From the IMG/VR virus record IMGVR_UViG_3300028393_000256, positions 1-29,739 of that record: DNA of 29,739 nucleotides; one strand, given 5' to 3'. Shown in pieces: positions 1-7,385 of this stretch. The notes under the pieces are model-generated. The model searched no databases and was not told the origin of the DNA. It saw only the letters and a list, made by a program, of their open reading frames with translations. Both the position numbers and the translations under genes were made by a program. Source of the stretch: a virus. How positions within the stretch are numbered: position 1 is the stretch's first letter; each line of letters opens with the position of its first letter.

Positions 1-55
1 TATATTATTACAAACTGCTTTATTATAGCAGGGGTTGTTCGACACTGGAATTAAA

Positions 56-202
56 ATGAAAGATAAAGATTGGTTAGAGCGAGTAAGTATCGCATATAAA
101 GTGTATTCGGATCAAGTGGGTCCAAACTTGCCCATTGAAAATTTTATTGCCTGGTTATACAGACAATACGGTATTGTACAATCTGATAAAAAGTCAGATT
201 GA
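56..202 (+). CDS. small unknown protein (48 aa)
   Basis: A short open frame encodes 48 residues, starting MKDKDWLERV and ending QSDKKSD. An in-frame TAG at 26-28 means the start lies inside the window. I chose ATG 56 because a GGA precedes it by a few bases; TTG at 35 would add seven residues. The protein is charged and probably helical, with no motif that I recognise. Its stop codon overlaps the -35 box of the next promoter. Reality as a gene is moderately likely, because the next genes are equally small and tightly packed. Confidence 0.45.
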   Translation: MKDKDWLERVSIAYKVYSDQVGPNLPIENFIAWLYRQYGIVQSDKKSD

Positions 203-227
203 CTATTTCCGTAAAATCGTGTACAAT
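199..227 (+). promoter_or_regulatory. sigma70-like promoter with symmetric -10
   Basis: TTGACT (199-204), a 17-base spacer and TACAAT (222-227) make a strong host-type promoter for the small genes that follow. GTAAAA at 211-216 and TTTTAC at 232-237 form an inverted repeat centred on the -10 box, a possible operator. Confidence 0.75.
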
Positions 228-249
228 AGTGTTTTACAAGGAGAGTATT

Positions 250-426
250 ATGGGTCAATTTCGTAATTGGTACGTTCGCAATCAAGATGCGATCACATGG
301 TTTTTGGTTGGTTGGTTGTCTCTTAGCTGTATCGATAATCTATACAGGGAAAATTATGTTTGGGCGGCCGTGGATGCCATCATTGTTTACATTAATATTA
401 AATTCAACGACTTTAGAATGCAATGA
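250..426 (+). CDS. small membrane-associated protein (58 aa)
   Basis: The start ATG at 250 follows an AAGGAG-like ribosome site around 238-244; an upstream in-frame ATG at 199 lies within the promoter and is rejected. The product starts MGQFRNWYVRNQDAITWFLV, is rich in Trp and Tyr, and has two hydrophobic stretches (about residues 14-25 and 36-48), so it may sit on or in the inner membrane. Its stop overlaps the next gene through ATGA. It is the first gene behind the promoter at 199-227, so early expression is likely. Function unknown. Confidence 0.7.
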   Translation: MGQFRNWYVRNQDAITWFLVGWLSLSCIDNLYRENYVWAAVDAIIVYINIKFNDFRMQ

Positions 427-596
427 CACACTGGACTGTGAATATCGAAGAAGCCGATGACGGCAGTGGTGATCTTGTATTACCTCTGCCTCAAGAACTA
501 CTCGACTTACAGGGTTGGGTAGAAGGCGATACTTTAGAATGGATTGACAACAAGGATGGCTCTTGGAGCATCCAGAAAGTCCAAGATGGGAAGTGA
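423..596 (+). CDS. AbrB/MazE-like small protein
   Basis: This 57-residue frame starts MTHWTVNIEEADDGSGDL and carries LPQELLDLQGWVEGDTLEW, which fits the swapped-hairpin AbrB/SpoVT fold pattern (hydrophobic-Pro-x-x-hydrophobic, then G-W-x-x-G-D-x-h). Proteins of that fold bind DNA as dimers or serve as antitoxins. Here no toxin partner is visible, so a transcription-regulator role is inference. It overlaps the previous gene by ATGA, indicating translational coupling. It is too short to exclude a different fold. Confidence 0.65.
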   Translation: MTHWTVNIEEADDGSGDLVLPLPQELLDLQGWVEGDTLEWIDNKDGSWSIQKVQDGK

Positions 597-600
597 TCAT

Positions 601-693
601 ATGTTCTATGGAACAATACTGGCCATATTTGCCTTTATAACAGGTAATCCAGGCATTGCTTTAATTATATTCTGTTTAAGTGTTATTTTATGA
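601..693 (+). CDS. tiny hydrophobic protein (30 aa)
   Basis: A 30-codon frame, MFYGTILAIFAFITGNPGIA and then LIIFCLSVIL, is almost wholly hydrophobic and reads as one or two membrane segments split by a GNPG turn. It starts four bases after the previous gene, and its stop overlaps the ATG of the UvdE-like gene (ATGA), which supports it as a real, coupled reading frame. Function unknown; a small membrane peptide acting on the host is possible. Confidence 0.5.
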   Translation: MFYGTILAIFAFITGNPGIALIIFCLSVIL

Positions 694-1718
694 CTAAAAA
701 AATCGGATTTGCCTGCAAGTGGATCGACACTCCTGCACAAGTTAATGGTATCAAACCCAACGATGATGCCAAACAGTATAATACCAGCAGTACTACTGTC
801 GCATGGTTAAATAGACAGAGCAAAGAAATTGCAGAACAAAAGCTATGGGACCTAATGGTAGGTAATATCGAAGCTGTTCGCAAGCTCGTTGAACGTGTAG
901 GTGGTCTTGATGAAAATCTTAGGATGGTTCGGCTTGGCAGTGATATTTTGCCTGTTTATACCCAACGCGACTGGAGTTATTTTTGGCGTCGTAGCGATGT
1001 TGTTAACTATTGCAATAAAAATTTTATCACTATTGGCAACAGTGCTAGGGACAATAATGTTCGGCTTAGCTTCCATCCTGGACAATTTACTGTCCTTGCC
1101 AGCGATAATTCCGACATTGTCAATCGAAGTATAGAGGAGTTTGAATATCATGCAGATATGGCCAGGTACATGGGCTACGGTAAATCATTTCAGGACTTTA
1201 AAATCAATGTCCACATCTCGGGTAGAGCCGGTCCCGAAGGTATTCGCGCTGCCTACCAAAGACTTAGCCCCGAAGCAAGAAACTGTATCACAATCGAAAA
1301 CGAAGAAAACGCCTGGGGACTAGATGATTGCCTTGAGCTTTCCGACATTATACCTATAGTGTTAGACGTTCACCATTTTTGGTGCCGTGAAGGTCTATAT
1401 CTAGATCCTAAATCAATCTTTGCCCAACGTGTTGTAGGTTCTTGGCGGGATGTTCGACCCACTATGCACTATTCTGTTAGCAGAGAAGATTGGCTTCCTG
1501 GCCACGATACCAATGTAATGCCAGATTTTAAAGCATTAATAGCGCTGGGACACAAAAAACAAAAGCTCAGAGCACACTCAGATTTCTACTGGAATACAGC
1601 AGTAAATGAATGGGCCCTGAGCTTTCTAGATCAGTTCGACATTATGGCAGAGAGTAAAGGCAAAAATCTTTCGAGTTTTGCCCTTGCTGATCAAGCTCGA
1701 AAGTTAAGCCTTCTTTGA
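690..1718 (+). CDS. uvdE: UvdE-like UV-damage endonuclease
   Basis: The 342-residue product matches the UvdE/UVDE family, TIM-barrel metal enzymes that nick DNA 5' of UV photoproducts and start an alternative excision repair. Family motifs appear in order: FACKWIDTP near the N-terminus, RMVRLGSDILP (about 79-89), LSFHPGQFTVLAS (about 125-137), INVHISGR, ITIENEENAW, IVLDVHHFWC, MHYSVSRE and the terminal RAHSDFYWN, providing the His, Glu and Asp metal ligands expected of the family. Length agrees with bacterial enzymes. The ATG overlaps the stop of the preceding small gene. The 3' end overlaps the convergent minus-strand gene by 15 bases. A repair role for virus DNA in sunlit water is inferred. 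Confidence 0.93.
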   Translation: MTKKIGFACKWIDTPAQVNGIKPNDDAKQYNTSSTTVAWLNRQSKEIAEQKLWDLMVGNIEAVRKLVERVGGLDENLRMVRLGSDILPVYTQRDWSYFWRRSDVVNYCNKNFITIGNSARDNNVRLSFHPGQFTVLASDNSDIVNRSIEEFEYHADMARYMGYGKSFQDFKINVHISGRAGPEGIRAAYQRLSPEARNCITIENEENAWGLDDCLELSDIIPIVLDVHHFWCREGLYLDPKSIFAQRVVGSWRDVRPTMHYSVSREDWLPGHDTNVMPDFKALIALGHKKQKLRAHSDFYWNTAVNEWALSFLDQFDIMAESKGKNLSSFALADQARKLSLL

Positions 1719-2045
1719 CTTAGCTTTTGGAGCAGCTTTAATAGCAGCAGCCTTTTTAGGGGCTGCTTTTTTTGCGGCTGGTTTTTCTGCAGGAGCAGCT
1801 TTAGGAGCACGTGGTTTACGTGGCTTCTTGGCAGGTGTCTCAATAGCTACAGGAGCTTCTACCGCAGGAGCAACTTCAACAACAGCTTCTACAACTGTAG
1901 CAGGTGTTTCAACCTTAACTTCTTCAACTACCAACGGAATTGGTGTTGTAGCAGCTGGTTCTGGTACTTTGTATGGTGCAGACTCAACTAGTGCAGGAGC
2001 AGGAGCTGGCTTGCCTACAAAAAACTCTTTAATTTTCTTAAACAT
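1704..2045 (-). CDS. Lys/Ala/Pro-rich histone-H1-like protein
   Basis: The minus-strand frame of 113 residues begins MFKKIKEFFVGKPAPAP, continues with an acidic Val/Glu/Ala/Pro linker (about 20-68) and ends in a basic tail of repeated KKPRKPRAPKAAP and PAAKKAAPKKAAA units. Such tails bind nucleic acid non-specifically and resemble histone H1 C-termini and bacterial PAKKA proteins. The N-terminal amphipathic helix (FKKIKEFF) may contact membrane or another protein. An AAAGGA ribosome site precedes the ATG, and a TAAATA box on the minus strand at 2076-2081 may drive it. A DNA-condensing or packaged role is inference. The opposite-strand frame is a shadow. Confidence 0.75.
   Translation of the reverse strand: MFKKIKEFFVGKPAPAPALVESAPYKVPEPAATTPIPLVVEEVKVETPATVVEAVVEVAPAVEAPVAIETPAKKPRKPRAPKAAPAEKPAAKKAAPKKAAAIKAAPKAKSKKA
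1746..1773 (+). terminator. possible rho-independent terminator for uvdE
   Basis: AGCAGCC (1746-1752) and GGCTGCT (1761-1767) form a stem with an 8-base loop, followed by seven T residues (1767-1773). It lies 28 bases after the uvdE stop, inside the antisense gene, where it is made from Ala-Pro-Lys codons; it could therefore be incidental. Confidence 0.5.
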
Positions 2046-2075
2046 AGTAATATCCTTTTGAATTAAGTGATACTT

Positions 2076-2081
2076 TATTTA
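2076..2081 (-). promoter_or_regulatory. TAAATA box, putative late promoter
   Basis: TAAATA read on the minus strand, 31 bases before the ATG of the histone-like gene. It resembles the core of the T4 late promoter (TATAAATA). It pairs with a plus-strand box at 2114-2119, making a divergent late region. Confidence 0.45.
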
Positions 2082-2113
2082 ACCTTCTAGAATTATTGAT
2101 CTTAGATTTTAGG

Positions 2114-2119
2114 TAAATA
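2114..2119 (+). promoter_or_regulatory. TAAATA box, putative late promoter
   Basis: TAAATA on the plus strand, 72 bases upstream of the tail gene at 2191, in the 145-base divergent intergenic stretch 2046-2190. An AT-rich leader follows. No good sigma70 -35/-10 pair was found here. Confidence 0.45.
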
Positions 2120-2190
2120 CCTTATACTGGGCCAAATACTGGAATGATTAATAACACATTTAATCCGTTGATCAATTACGGAGTTGCAAT

Positions 2191-3192
2191 ATGAGCGGAA
2201 TTACTACCATAACCTGGGCTTCTACTGGAAGTTTAGGAACATTGCTACCTGGCCAAATTAGTGAATTATATGTCAATGCATTGGCTAATACATCTACATT
2301 TTATCCTAAATATACTGTATCAAACGGTGTATTACCGTCAGGTCTATTGATGGAAAGAGATGGTACGATTAGCGGCCAGGTAAATGTAGATATATATAGA
2401 AATAGTTTTACAGAAACTAGCACATTTATTGTTTCAGTCACAGATCCTAACAATAAAGCATTATTAACTGGTCAATTTTCTATTACCGTAAATCAAAAAG
2501 AAAATATTGATCGTACAGACATTTATTGTAGACCATTTTTATCACAGGATAAACGTGACGGTTTTAGAAATTTTATTAGAAATGAATCTATTTTTCCCAC
2601 AAATATGTTGTATAGGCCATTTGATCCTAATTTTGGGAGGCACGAAGATCTAATAATTTATTTAGATTTTGGAGTGGAGAAACTCACCTACGAACAATAT
2701 GCCAAGATCACTTCGACAAATTTCTATAAAAGAGCAGTGTCTGTTGGAGGAATTAAAACTGCCGTGGCTAAGAATGCAGATGGTACCGTAAAATACGAAT
2801 TCATATATCTCGATGTAATTGACAAACATGTTAATACGACCAAAATAAGTATACCTTTGGCATTTACATATAACGGTGCTACATATTATCCTCCTAGTAT
2901 CCCTAATATGAGAAGTAGGATTGCAGAAAACTCTACTATTTCAACAGCGAGATACCCTAGTTTTACAAACTATGTACAACAGGGAGATGCTGTTAAATTA
3001 GGATACATTCCGTTTATACCACTATGTTATGTGTTGCCCGGCAAGAGTGGTACCATAATAAGAAAAATATCCGAGAGCGGATTTAAATTTAATACTATTA
3101 ATTTTGAGTTAGACAGGTTAATTGTCAAAGATGTACAAAACGAAACCGGTGCTAAATATCTATTATTGAGCAGGAATACAAAACTTGCATAA
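2191..3192 (+). CDS. tail/baseplate protein with Ig-like domain
   Basis: The 333-residue product begins MSGITTITWASTGSLGT. Residues about 10-105 include SNGVLPSGLLMERDGTISGQ, a putative-Ig (He_PIG) signature in which a G-x-LPSGL strand is followed by DGTISG. Such domains occur in phage adhesins and baseplate decorations. The remainder is rich in aromatic and polar residues (RPFLSQDKRDGFRNFIRNES, then RPFDPNFGR) with no family that I can name. It opens the fibre module, is preceded by a late-type box, and is followed 38 bases later by the collagen fibre gene. A role in joining fibres to the baseplate is inferred from position. Confidence 0.7.
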   Translation: MSGITTITWASTGSLGTLLPGQISELYVNALANTSTFYPKYTVSNGVLPSGLLMERDGTISGQVNVDIYRNSFTETSTFIVSVTDPNNKALLTGQFSITVNQKENIDRTDIYCRPFLSQDKRDGFRNFIRNESIFPTNMLYRPFDPNFGRHEDLIIYLDFGVEKLTYEQYAKITSTNFYKRAVSVGGIKTAVAKNADGTVKYEFIYLDVIDKHVNTTKISIPLAFTYNGATYYPPSIPNMRSRIAENSTISTARYPSFTNYVQQGDAVKLGYIPFIPLCYVLPGKSGTIIRKISESGFKFNTINFELDRLIVKDVQNETGAKYLLLSRNTKLA

Positions 3193-3204
3193 ATTATTTT
3201 TCCA

Positions 3205-3211
3205 ATAAATA
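3205..3211 (+). promoter_or_regulatory. ATAAATA box, putative late promoter
   Basis: ATAAATA in the short gap before the first fibre gene, ending 19 bases before its ATG. Same core as the other late-type boxes in the window. Confidence 0.45.
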
Positions 3212-3230
3212 ATGTGAGCGAATTAAAACC

Positions 3231-5738
3231 ATGACCACAACACCACGTCCAAATCTAGTATCATTGCCGATTTTAACTGAGCCGAGCGAATTAACCACCT
3301 ACATTTTAGCACAAGATTCAGCTGTTAATCAAATGATGGATGTTCCTACTGCAAGGGCGCTATTACAAACACCTAACGGGCCAACAGGGCCAACCGGTCC
3401 TAGGGGACCTCAAGGACCACAGGGTGTTCAAGGACCACAAGGTGTAACTGGACCACAAGGTGTAACTGGACCACAAGGACCACAAGGTGTAACTGGACCA
3501 CAAGGACCACAAGGTGTAACTGGACCACAAGGACCACAAGGTGTAACTGGACCACAAGGACCACAAGGTGTTCAAGGACCACAGGGTGTTCAAGGACCAC
3601 AAGGTGTAACTGGACCACAAGGTGTAACTGGGCCATTAAACAATACAGCAACTAACTTAGCTGGCGGAAATACTGGATCGATTGCAATTCAAGCTGCAAC
3701 TAGTGTAACAACATTTATTCCTATCGGAGCCAATGGTACGCTATTGCAAAGTAACGGAGTGACTGCCAATTGGGCATCTACTAGTACATTAAAAGTAGGA
3801 TACGCCGTCTCGGTTGATCAGTTGTTTATCAACCAATTAACCACTTCGACAAATCCAGCTATACGTTATCCTGCTATGGCAATTGGAGCAGGCGGTTATG
3901 CTACATTAGGTGCTGCACAAGAATTAACATACGACACAAATAGCCAGTCATTAACTGCTGGCGGAATGACCTTGACTAATGTTACTTCGGCAACTAGTTT
4001 ATATTCCGGTGCGTTGGTAGTTGGGGGCGGAGTTGGTATTGCAGGTGATTTGTGGGTCGGCGGTATTTTACATATTGATACTGTTAGTACAGCTACTAAT
4101 ATTGCAGGTGGGACTGCTGGACAAGTTCCATTTCAAACAGCTACAAGTGTTACAAGTTTCTTTGGTCCGGGTACAGCGGGAAATGTTCTTGTAAGCAACG
4201 GAACAAATGCTCCTACATACAATAATACACTAACATTAACCAGCTTAACCGGTGCCACATCAACGTCAAGTGGTGCATTGCAAGTTGTAGGCGGAGTTGG
4301 TATTGGCGGCAATTTGTATGTTGGTGGGAAAATTGTTGCGCAAGAATTAGATATTCAATTAACAACCATAACAACAACGTTGGTAGTCACTGACGATATC
4401 ATAAAAACATATAACACCACTACATCCAATTCTACTACCAGTGGTGCATTAGTTGTTGCGGGTGGCGCAGGTATCGGTGGAGATTTATATGTTGGGGGGA
4501 ATATATATCCCCTTGGTATTATAGGAACAATATCCACTGCATCTAATATTGCAGGTGGGACTGCTGGACAAGTTCCATTTCAAACAGCTACAAGTGTTAC
4601 AAGTTTCTTTGGTCCAGGTACAGCGGGAAATGTTCTTGTAAGCAACGGAACAAATGCTCCTACATACAATAATACACTAACATTAACCAGCTTAACCGGT
4701 GCCACATCAACGTCAAGTGGTGCATTGCAAGTACGTGGCGGCGCAGGTATCGGTGGAAAACTATATGTAGGCGGTTTGGCTAATAACACTTCTTCATATA
4801 TTGTTTATTATAACACATCCAATGGTGAACTCGGGTACGGTGTTAATTATGGTGGTAGCAGTGGAGGCATTACTAGCCCATACGCCGGAATATTTACAAT
4901 TACTAATACCACTTCTGCTATATCAACTACCACTGGTGCTTTACAAGTTCGTGGCGGCGTTGGCATCGGCGGCGACATATACGGCGGCAAAAATTTATAT
5001 ATAACAACTCCAGGAAATGCAACTAACTCTTTGTTTATAGGACCAACAGGTAATACTGTAGGCGGCGGCCAGGCTAATTTATATTTAGGCAACAGCGCCG
5101 GAAATACGGTAGCCACAGCATCAGTCTTTTTTAATAACTGGAGCGCTGGCGCGCCAGGATCTGCATACCTACAATACACTAATTCTAGTGGTAATTTTGA
5201 ACTTAAGAATAATCAGAGTGGCGGAAAGATTATAATATCCAGTTCTGCAGGTACTGCTATTACTGTACCTGCTAATACGAAAGATGTACAATTTGCAGGT
5301 ACTGTTACTATTGCTAGTGCAGCAGTATCAACTAATACTTTTACTGGAGCATTACAAGTTGTAGGCGGTGTTGGTATTGGCGGAGATTTGTATGTTGGTG
5401 GGCAAATATATGGTCTAAGTGAAATTACCGCATACTACGGTAGTCCTTCGGATAGCAGATTAAAAACTAACATTGTAAATATTGATAACGGGTTGGCTAA
5501 AGTTTTGATGTTAGACGGAGTTACATACAATTGGAATGAACTGGCCATTAACAAAGATCTTACCACTAAAGAAGTAGGCGTTATTGCTCAGCAAATTCGA
5601 GATGTACTTCCAGAGGCAGTTGTCGAAAAAGAAGATGGTTACTTAACAGTCAAATATGAAAGAATTATTCCGTTATTGATCGAAGCTATTAAAGAGTTGT
5701 CAGCCGAAGTTGAAGACCTTAAAAAGAAAATTCAGTAA
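3231..5738 (+). CDS. tail fibre with collagen repeats and S74 chaperone domain
   Basis: This 835-residue protein has (1) an N-terminal attachment segment of about 48 residues, (2) a Gly-x-y collagen-like stretch (about 50-134) with GPQGPQGV and GPQGVTGP units, (3) a long beta-rich shaft containing six copies of a module of type SGALxVxGGxGIxGDLYVGG, and (4) a C-terminal peptidase S74 intramolecular chaperone starting [11 protein letters not shown]. In S74 domains the catalytic Ser and a Lys five residues later cut the chaperone off after trimerisation; here S740 and K745 have that spacing. The end is a coiled coil ([15 protein letters not shown]). It should form trimeric receptor-binding fibres. 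A near-perfect 190-bp direct repeat lies in the shaft. Confidence 0.9.
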   Translation: MTTTPRPNLVSLPILTEPSELTTYILAQDSAVNQMMDVPTARALLQTPNGPTGPTGPRGPQGPQGVQGPQGVTGPQGVTGPQGPQGVTGPQGPQGVTGPQGPQGVTGPQGPQGVQGPQGVQGPQGVTGPQGVTGPLNNTATNLAGGNTGSIAIQAATSVTTFIPIGANGTLLQSNGVTANWASTSTLKVGYAVSVDQLFINQLTTSTNPAIRYPAMAIGAGGYATLGAAQELTYDTNSQSLTAGGMTLTNVTSATSLYSGALVVGGGVGIAGDLWVGGILHIDTVSTATNIAGGTAGQVPFQTATSVTSFFGPGTAGNVLVSNGTNAPTYNNTLTLTSLTGATSTSSGALQVVGGVGIGGNLYVGGKIVAQELDIQLTTITTTLVVTDDIIKTYNTTTSNSTTSGALVVAGGAGIGGDLYVGGNIYPLGIIGTISTASNIAGGTAGQVPFQTATSVTSFFGPGTAGNVLVSNGTNAPTYNNTLTLTSLTGATSTSSGALQVRGGAGIGGKLYVGGLANNTSSYIVYYNTSNGELGYGVNYGGSSGGITSPYAGIFTITNTTSAISTTTGALQVRGGVGIGGDIYGGKNLYITTPGNATNSLFIGPTGNTVGGGQANLYLGNSAGNTVATASVFFNNWSAGAPGSAYLQYTNSSGNFELKNNQSGGKIIISSSAGTAITVPANTKDVQFAGTVTIASAAVSTNTFTGALQVVGGVGIGGDLYVGGQIYGLSEITAYYGSPSDSRLKTNIVNIDNGLAKVLMLDGVTYNWNELAINKDLTTKEVGVIAQQIRDVLPEAVVEKEDGYLTVKYERIIPLLIEAIKELSAEVEDLKKKIQ
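3379..3633 (+). repeat. collagen-like tandem repeat DNA
   Basis: Tandem variants of GGACCACAAGGTGTAACT and GGACCACAA encode Gly-Pro-Gln and Gly-Val-Thr/Gln triplets. Units are almost identical at the DNA level, so slippage or recombination could change fibre length. Confidence 0.9.
4096..4285 (+). repeat. 190-bp direct repeat, copy 1
   Basis: It matches 4543-4732 at an offset of 447 bases. The only difference I find is G at 4169 against A at 4616. It encodes an [17 protein letters not shown] fibre segment. Confidence 0.9.
4543..4732 (+). repeat. 190-bp direct repeat, copy 2
   Basis: Second copy of the repeat at 4096-4285, in the same reading frame of the fibre gene. Near identity at silent sites means recent duplication or gene conversion. 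Confidence 0.9.
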
Positions 5739-5741
5739 ATA
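5736..5741 (+). promoter_or_regulatory. TAAATA box, putative late promoter
   Basis: TAAATA overlaps the stop codon of the fibre gene and ends 21 bases before the GTG start at 5763. Confidence 0.4.
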
Positions 5742-5762
5742 GTAAAAACATCGGAGTTAATA

Positions 5763-6326
5763 GTGTCTAGTACAGTTACCAATTATAGCAATCAAATTAA
5801 TACGCATTTCCCTATTGCAGGACAAGATAACGATTCTGAAGGATTTCGTAATAATTTTTCCAAAATACAGAATGCGTTTTCTTCAGCGGCCAAAGAGCTT
5901 ACAGAACTACAAACGAATTCTGTAAGTCTAAATGCACAAAATGATTTTGGTAACAATGTTATCAAGCGAGCAGCATTACAGGGCGCATCCCAGGTAGTTA
6001 ATAATGCAGGAGCATTTGACGGAACTACTGGAACAATCACTGTTAACTACGCAGAAGGCAGTTATCAACAATATTCGGTAGATCCTGCTACATATATTTT
6101 TACTGTGCAAAATTGGCCGCCGACTGGAAAGCTAGGTACAATTAGATTAGAAATTACGCCCACATCAGCGTCTACTACTATTGTCAGTTTTGGCGGTCCG
6201 GTGACTTTCTTAGATATAGGCATTGCTGGGTCAACAGTTAGCTACACTCAAACAAGACCAATCGTATGGGAATTGTTCACTCCGGATGCTGGCAACGGCA
6301 AAATCTTAGCTTGGCAAGTAATGTAA
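5763..6326 (+). CDS. fibre-associated structural protein
   Basis: A GTG start at 5763 follows CGGAG by a few bases and gives 187 residues starting (M)SSTVTNYSNQINTHFPIAG. The N-terminus, with GQDNDSEGFRNNFSKIQNAF, resembles the attachment segments of phage fibre proteins (compare [17 protein letters not shown] at the start of the 18897 fibre). The C-terminal half is beta-rich (GTITVNYAEGSYQQYSV, VSFGGPVTFLDIG). It probably caps or joins fibres as a virion protein, but no enzyme motif is visible. It lies in a co-directional fibre operon, and the next gene starts one base after its stop. Confidence 0.65.
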   Translation: MSSTVTNYSNQINTHFPIAGQDNDSEGFRNNFSKIQNAFSSAAKELTELQTNSVSLNAQNDFGNNVIKRAALQGASQVVNNAGAFDGTTGTITVNYAEGSYQQYSVDPATYIFTVQNWPPTGKLGTIRLEITPTSASTTIVSFGGPVTFLDIGIAGSTVSYTQTRPIVWELFTPDAGNGKILAWQVM

Positions 6327-6327
6327 A

Positions 6328-6570
6328 ATGTTCAATCCGCTACTTCCGGATTTGTCTAATTTAAAAAATGAAGATATAGACAAAAAGATTACTGAGCTTA
6401 TGCAAAAATACTTTTTTGCAGCAAGGAGTGGTATGGGAGGAGTGATGCAACAATTGGGCGTTCTTCTAGAAGCATATAAGGCTGAACAAGCGCACCGGCA
6501 TTCTCAAGCTACTCGAAAATTTAATAGCCAAAATAAAAATTTAGACGATTTTATCAACGTAGATTCTTGA
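6328..6570 (+). CDS. small helical conserved phage protein
   Basis: An 80-residue, mostly helical protein starting MFNPLLPDLSNLKNEDIDKK, with an LMQKYFFAARSGMGGVMQQL segment that could be an amphipathic helix, and a polar C-terminus. The start lies one base after the preceding stop, so translation is probably coupled. Position between fibre genes and an early-type promoter suggests a structural or baseplate accessory, but I recognise no family. The promoter for the next gene lies across its stop codon. Confidence 0.65.
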   Translation: MFNPLLPDLSNLKNEDIDKKITELMQKYFFAARSGMGGVMQQLGVLLEAYKAEQAHRHSQATRKFNSQNKNLDDFINVDS

Positions 6571-6595
6571 CTTCTCGGGCGAAGGCCTGTAAAAT
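6567..6595 (+). promoter_or_regulatory. sigma70-like promoter giving a leaderless mRNA
   Basis: TTGACT (6567-6572), a 17-base spacer and TAAAAT (6590-6595). The expected start of transcription, seven bases past the -10, is 6602, exactly the A of the ATG. Confidence 0.75.
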
Positions 6596-6601
6596 GTAAG
6601 T

Positions 6602-7117
6602 ATGAATATCAACGAATACGGCGCAGTATTTCTAACACCTGAAGAACTATTTGAGAATCTTTATAACGGTAAAGTTAAAGATTTTAAAAATATCCATTTG
6701 GATAAAGCTACCACAGACCAATTTAATTCTGCAAAGAATCTAAACAAAGATAGTTTTGATAATTTAGAAGAATATCAACAGCCCGCAGAATCGTTAGATT
6801 TATTTGATCGAGCAAATCAAGAAAATTGGTTTATGCCCGAAGAATACAAAAGCATGGACATAGAGGGTTTTTTAGTCGATCAATGTCCTGAACAAAATTA
6901 CGAACGTTTAGTGGATGAGCTAGTACTGTTCCGCCAACATAATATGATACCCCTACTGAGATACCTTAAATACTTAGTAGATACAATGCGTGAAAATAAC
7001 ATTGTATGGGGTGTAGGACGTGGTAGCAGTGTTGCAAGTTATGTGCTATATCTAATTGGAGTTCATAAAATAGACAGTATCAAATATGATCTAGATATTA
7101 GAGAATTCTTAAAATAA
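6602..7117 (+). CDS. orphan DNA polymerase III alpha-like fragment
   Basis: The last half of this 171-residue protein matches the region just before the catalytic palm of C-family DNA polymerases: YERLVDELVLFRQHNMIPLL, then VWGVGRGSSVASYVLYLIGV and HKIDSIKYDLDIREFL. In DnaE the same order (RL..EL, the GRGS loop, IDPLKYxLxFERFL) is followed by the catalytic aspartates. Here the protein stops immediately after EFLK, so those aspartates are absent and polymerase activity is not expected. The N-terminal half is acidic, polar and unrecognised. Its mRNA is probably leaderless. It may bind primer-template or polymerase parts, or be a domesticated relic; both are guesses. Confidence 0.75.
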   Translation: MNINEYGAVFLTPEELFENLYNGKVKDFKNIHLDKATTDQFNSAKNLNKDSFDNLEEYQQPAESLDLFDRANQENWFMPEEYKSMDIEGFLVDQCPEQNYERLVDELVLFRQHNMIPLLRYLKYLVDTMRENNIVWGVGRGSSVASYVLYLIGVHKIDSIKYDLDIREFLK

Positions 7118-7127
7118 GGAGAATAAA

Positions 7128-7385
7128 ATGGTAAGATCAATGCAGGGTAAAGAAATTGACATGGACAAACTGATGAGGCAAAATGAATTGATGCCCGCAG
7201 TAGGTAATGTCAAAGTTAATGCACGTGGGGATGAACTAGGCCCAGGTGGGAAAATTGTTAGAAAGCGTGAGGACGTTTTAGCCGAGTATTATGAAGATAA
7301 TCCAAAAGCGAAACCAGACATGGTAGAACCAGTTAAAACAAAAACAGAAGTTGAAGAACAACCAACTTCGAGAAGGACAAAATGA
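7128..7385 (+). CDS. conserved small phage protein
   Basis: An 85-residue hydrophilic protein starting MVRSMQGKEIDMDKLMRQNE, with VGNVKVNARGDELGPGGKIV in the middle and a charged Lys/Glu/Pro tail. From memory this pattern recurs in T4-like phages, but I cannot name a function. AAGGAG at 7117-7122 serves as ribosome site. Its stop overlaps the ATG of the GroES-like gene, and the two are surely co-translated. A virion or assembly-factor role is inferred only from the co-chaperonin neighbour. Confidence 0.7.
   Translation: MVRSMQGKEIDMDKLMRQNELMPAVGNVKVNARGDELGPGGKIVRKREDVLAEYYEDNPKAKPDMVEPVKTKTEVEEQPTSRRTK

Noticed and set aside
199-249. Upstream ATG-containing start for the 58-residue protein
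   Set aside because: It overlaps the -35 and -10 boxes of its own promoter, and the downstream ATG has the ribosome site.
852-1151. Antisense frame within uvdE, and the 901-1134 frame on the same strand
   Set aside because: They lie over conserved UvdE motifs and lack start signals.
1828-2061. Plus-strand Thr/Ser/Gly-rich frame opposite the histone-like gene
   Set aside because: Low-complexity shadow; the minus-strand frame has a ribosome site, an upstream late-type box and a sensible charged composition.
3363-3651. Two antisense open frames of 83-85 residues over the collagen array
   Set aside because: They are by-products of the GGACCACAA repeat, have a monotonous Leu/Val/Trp/Ser composition, no ribosome site, and oppose a clear gene.
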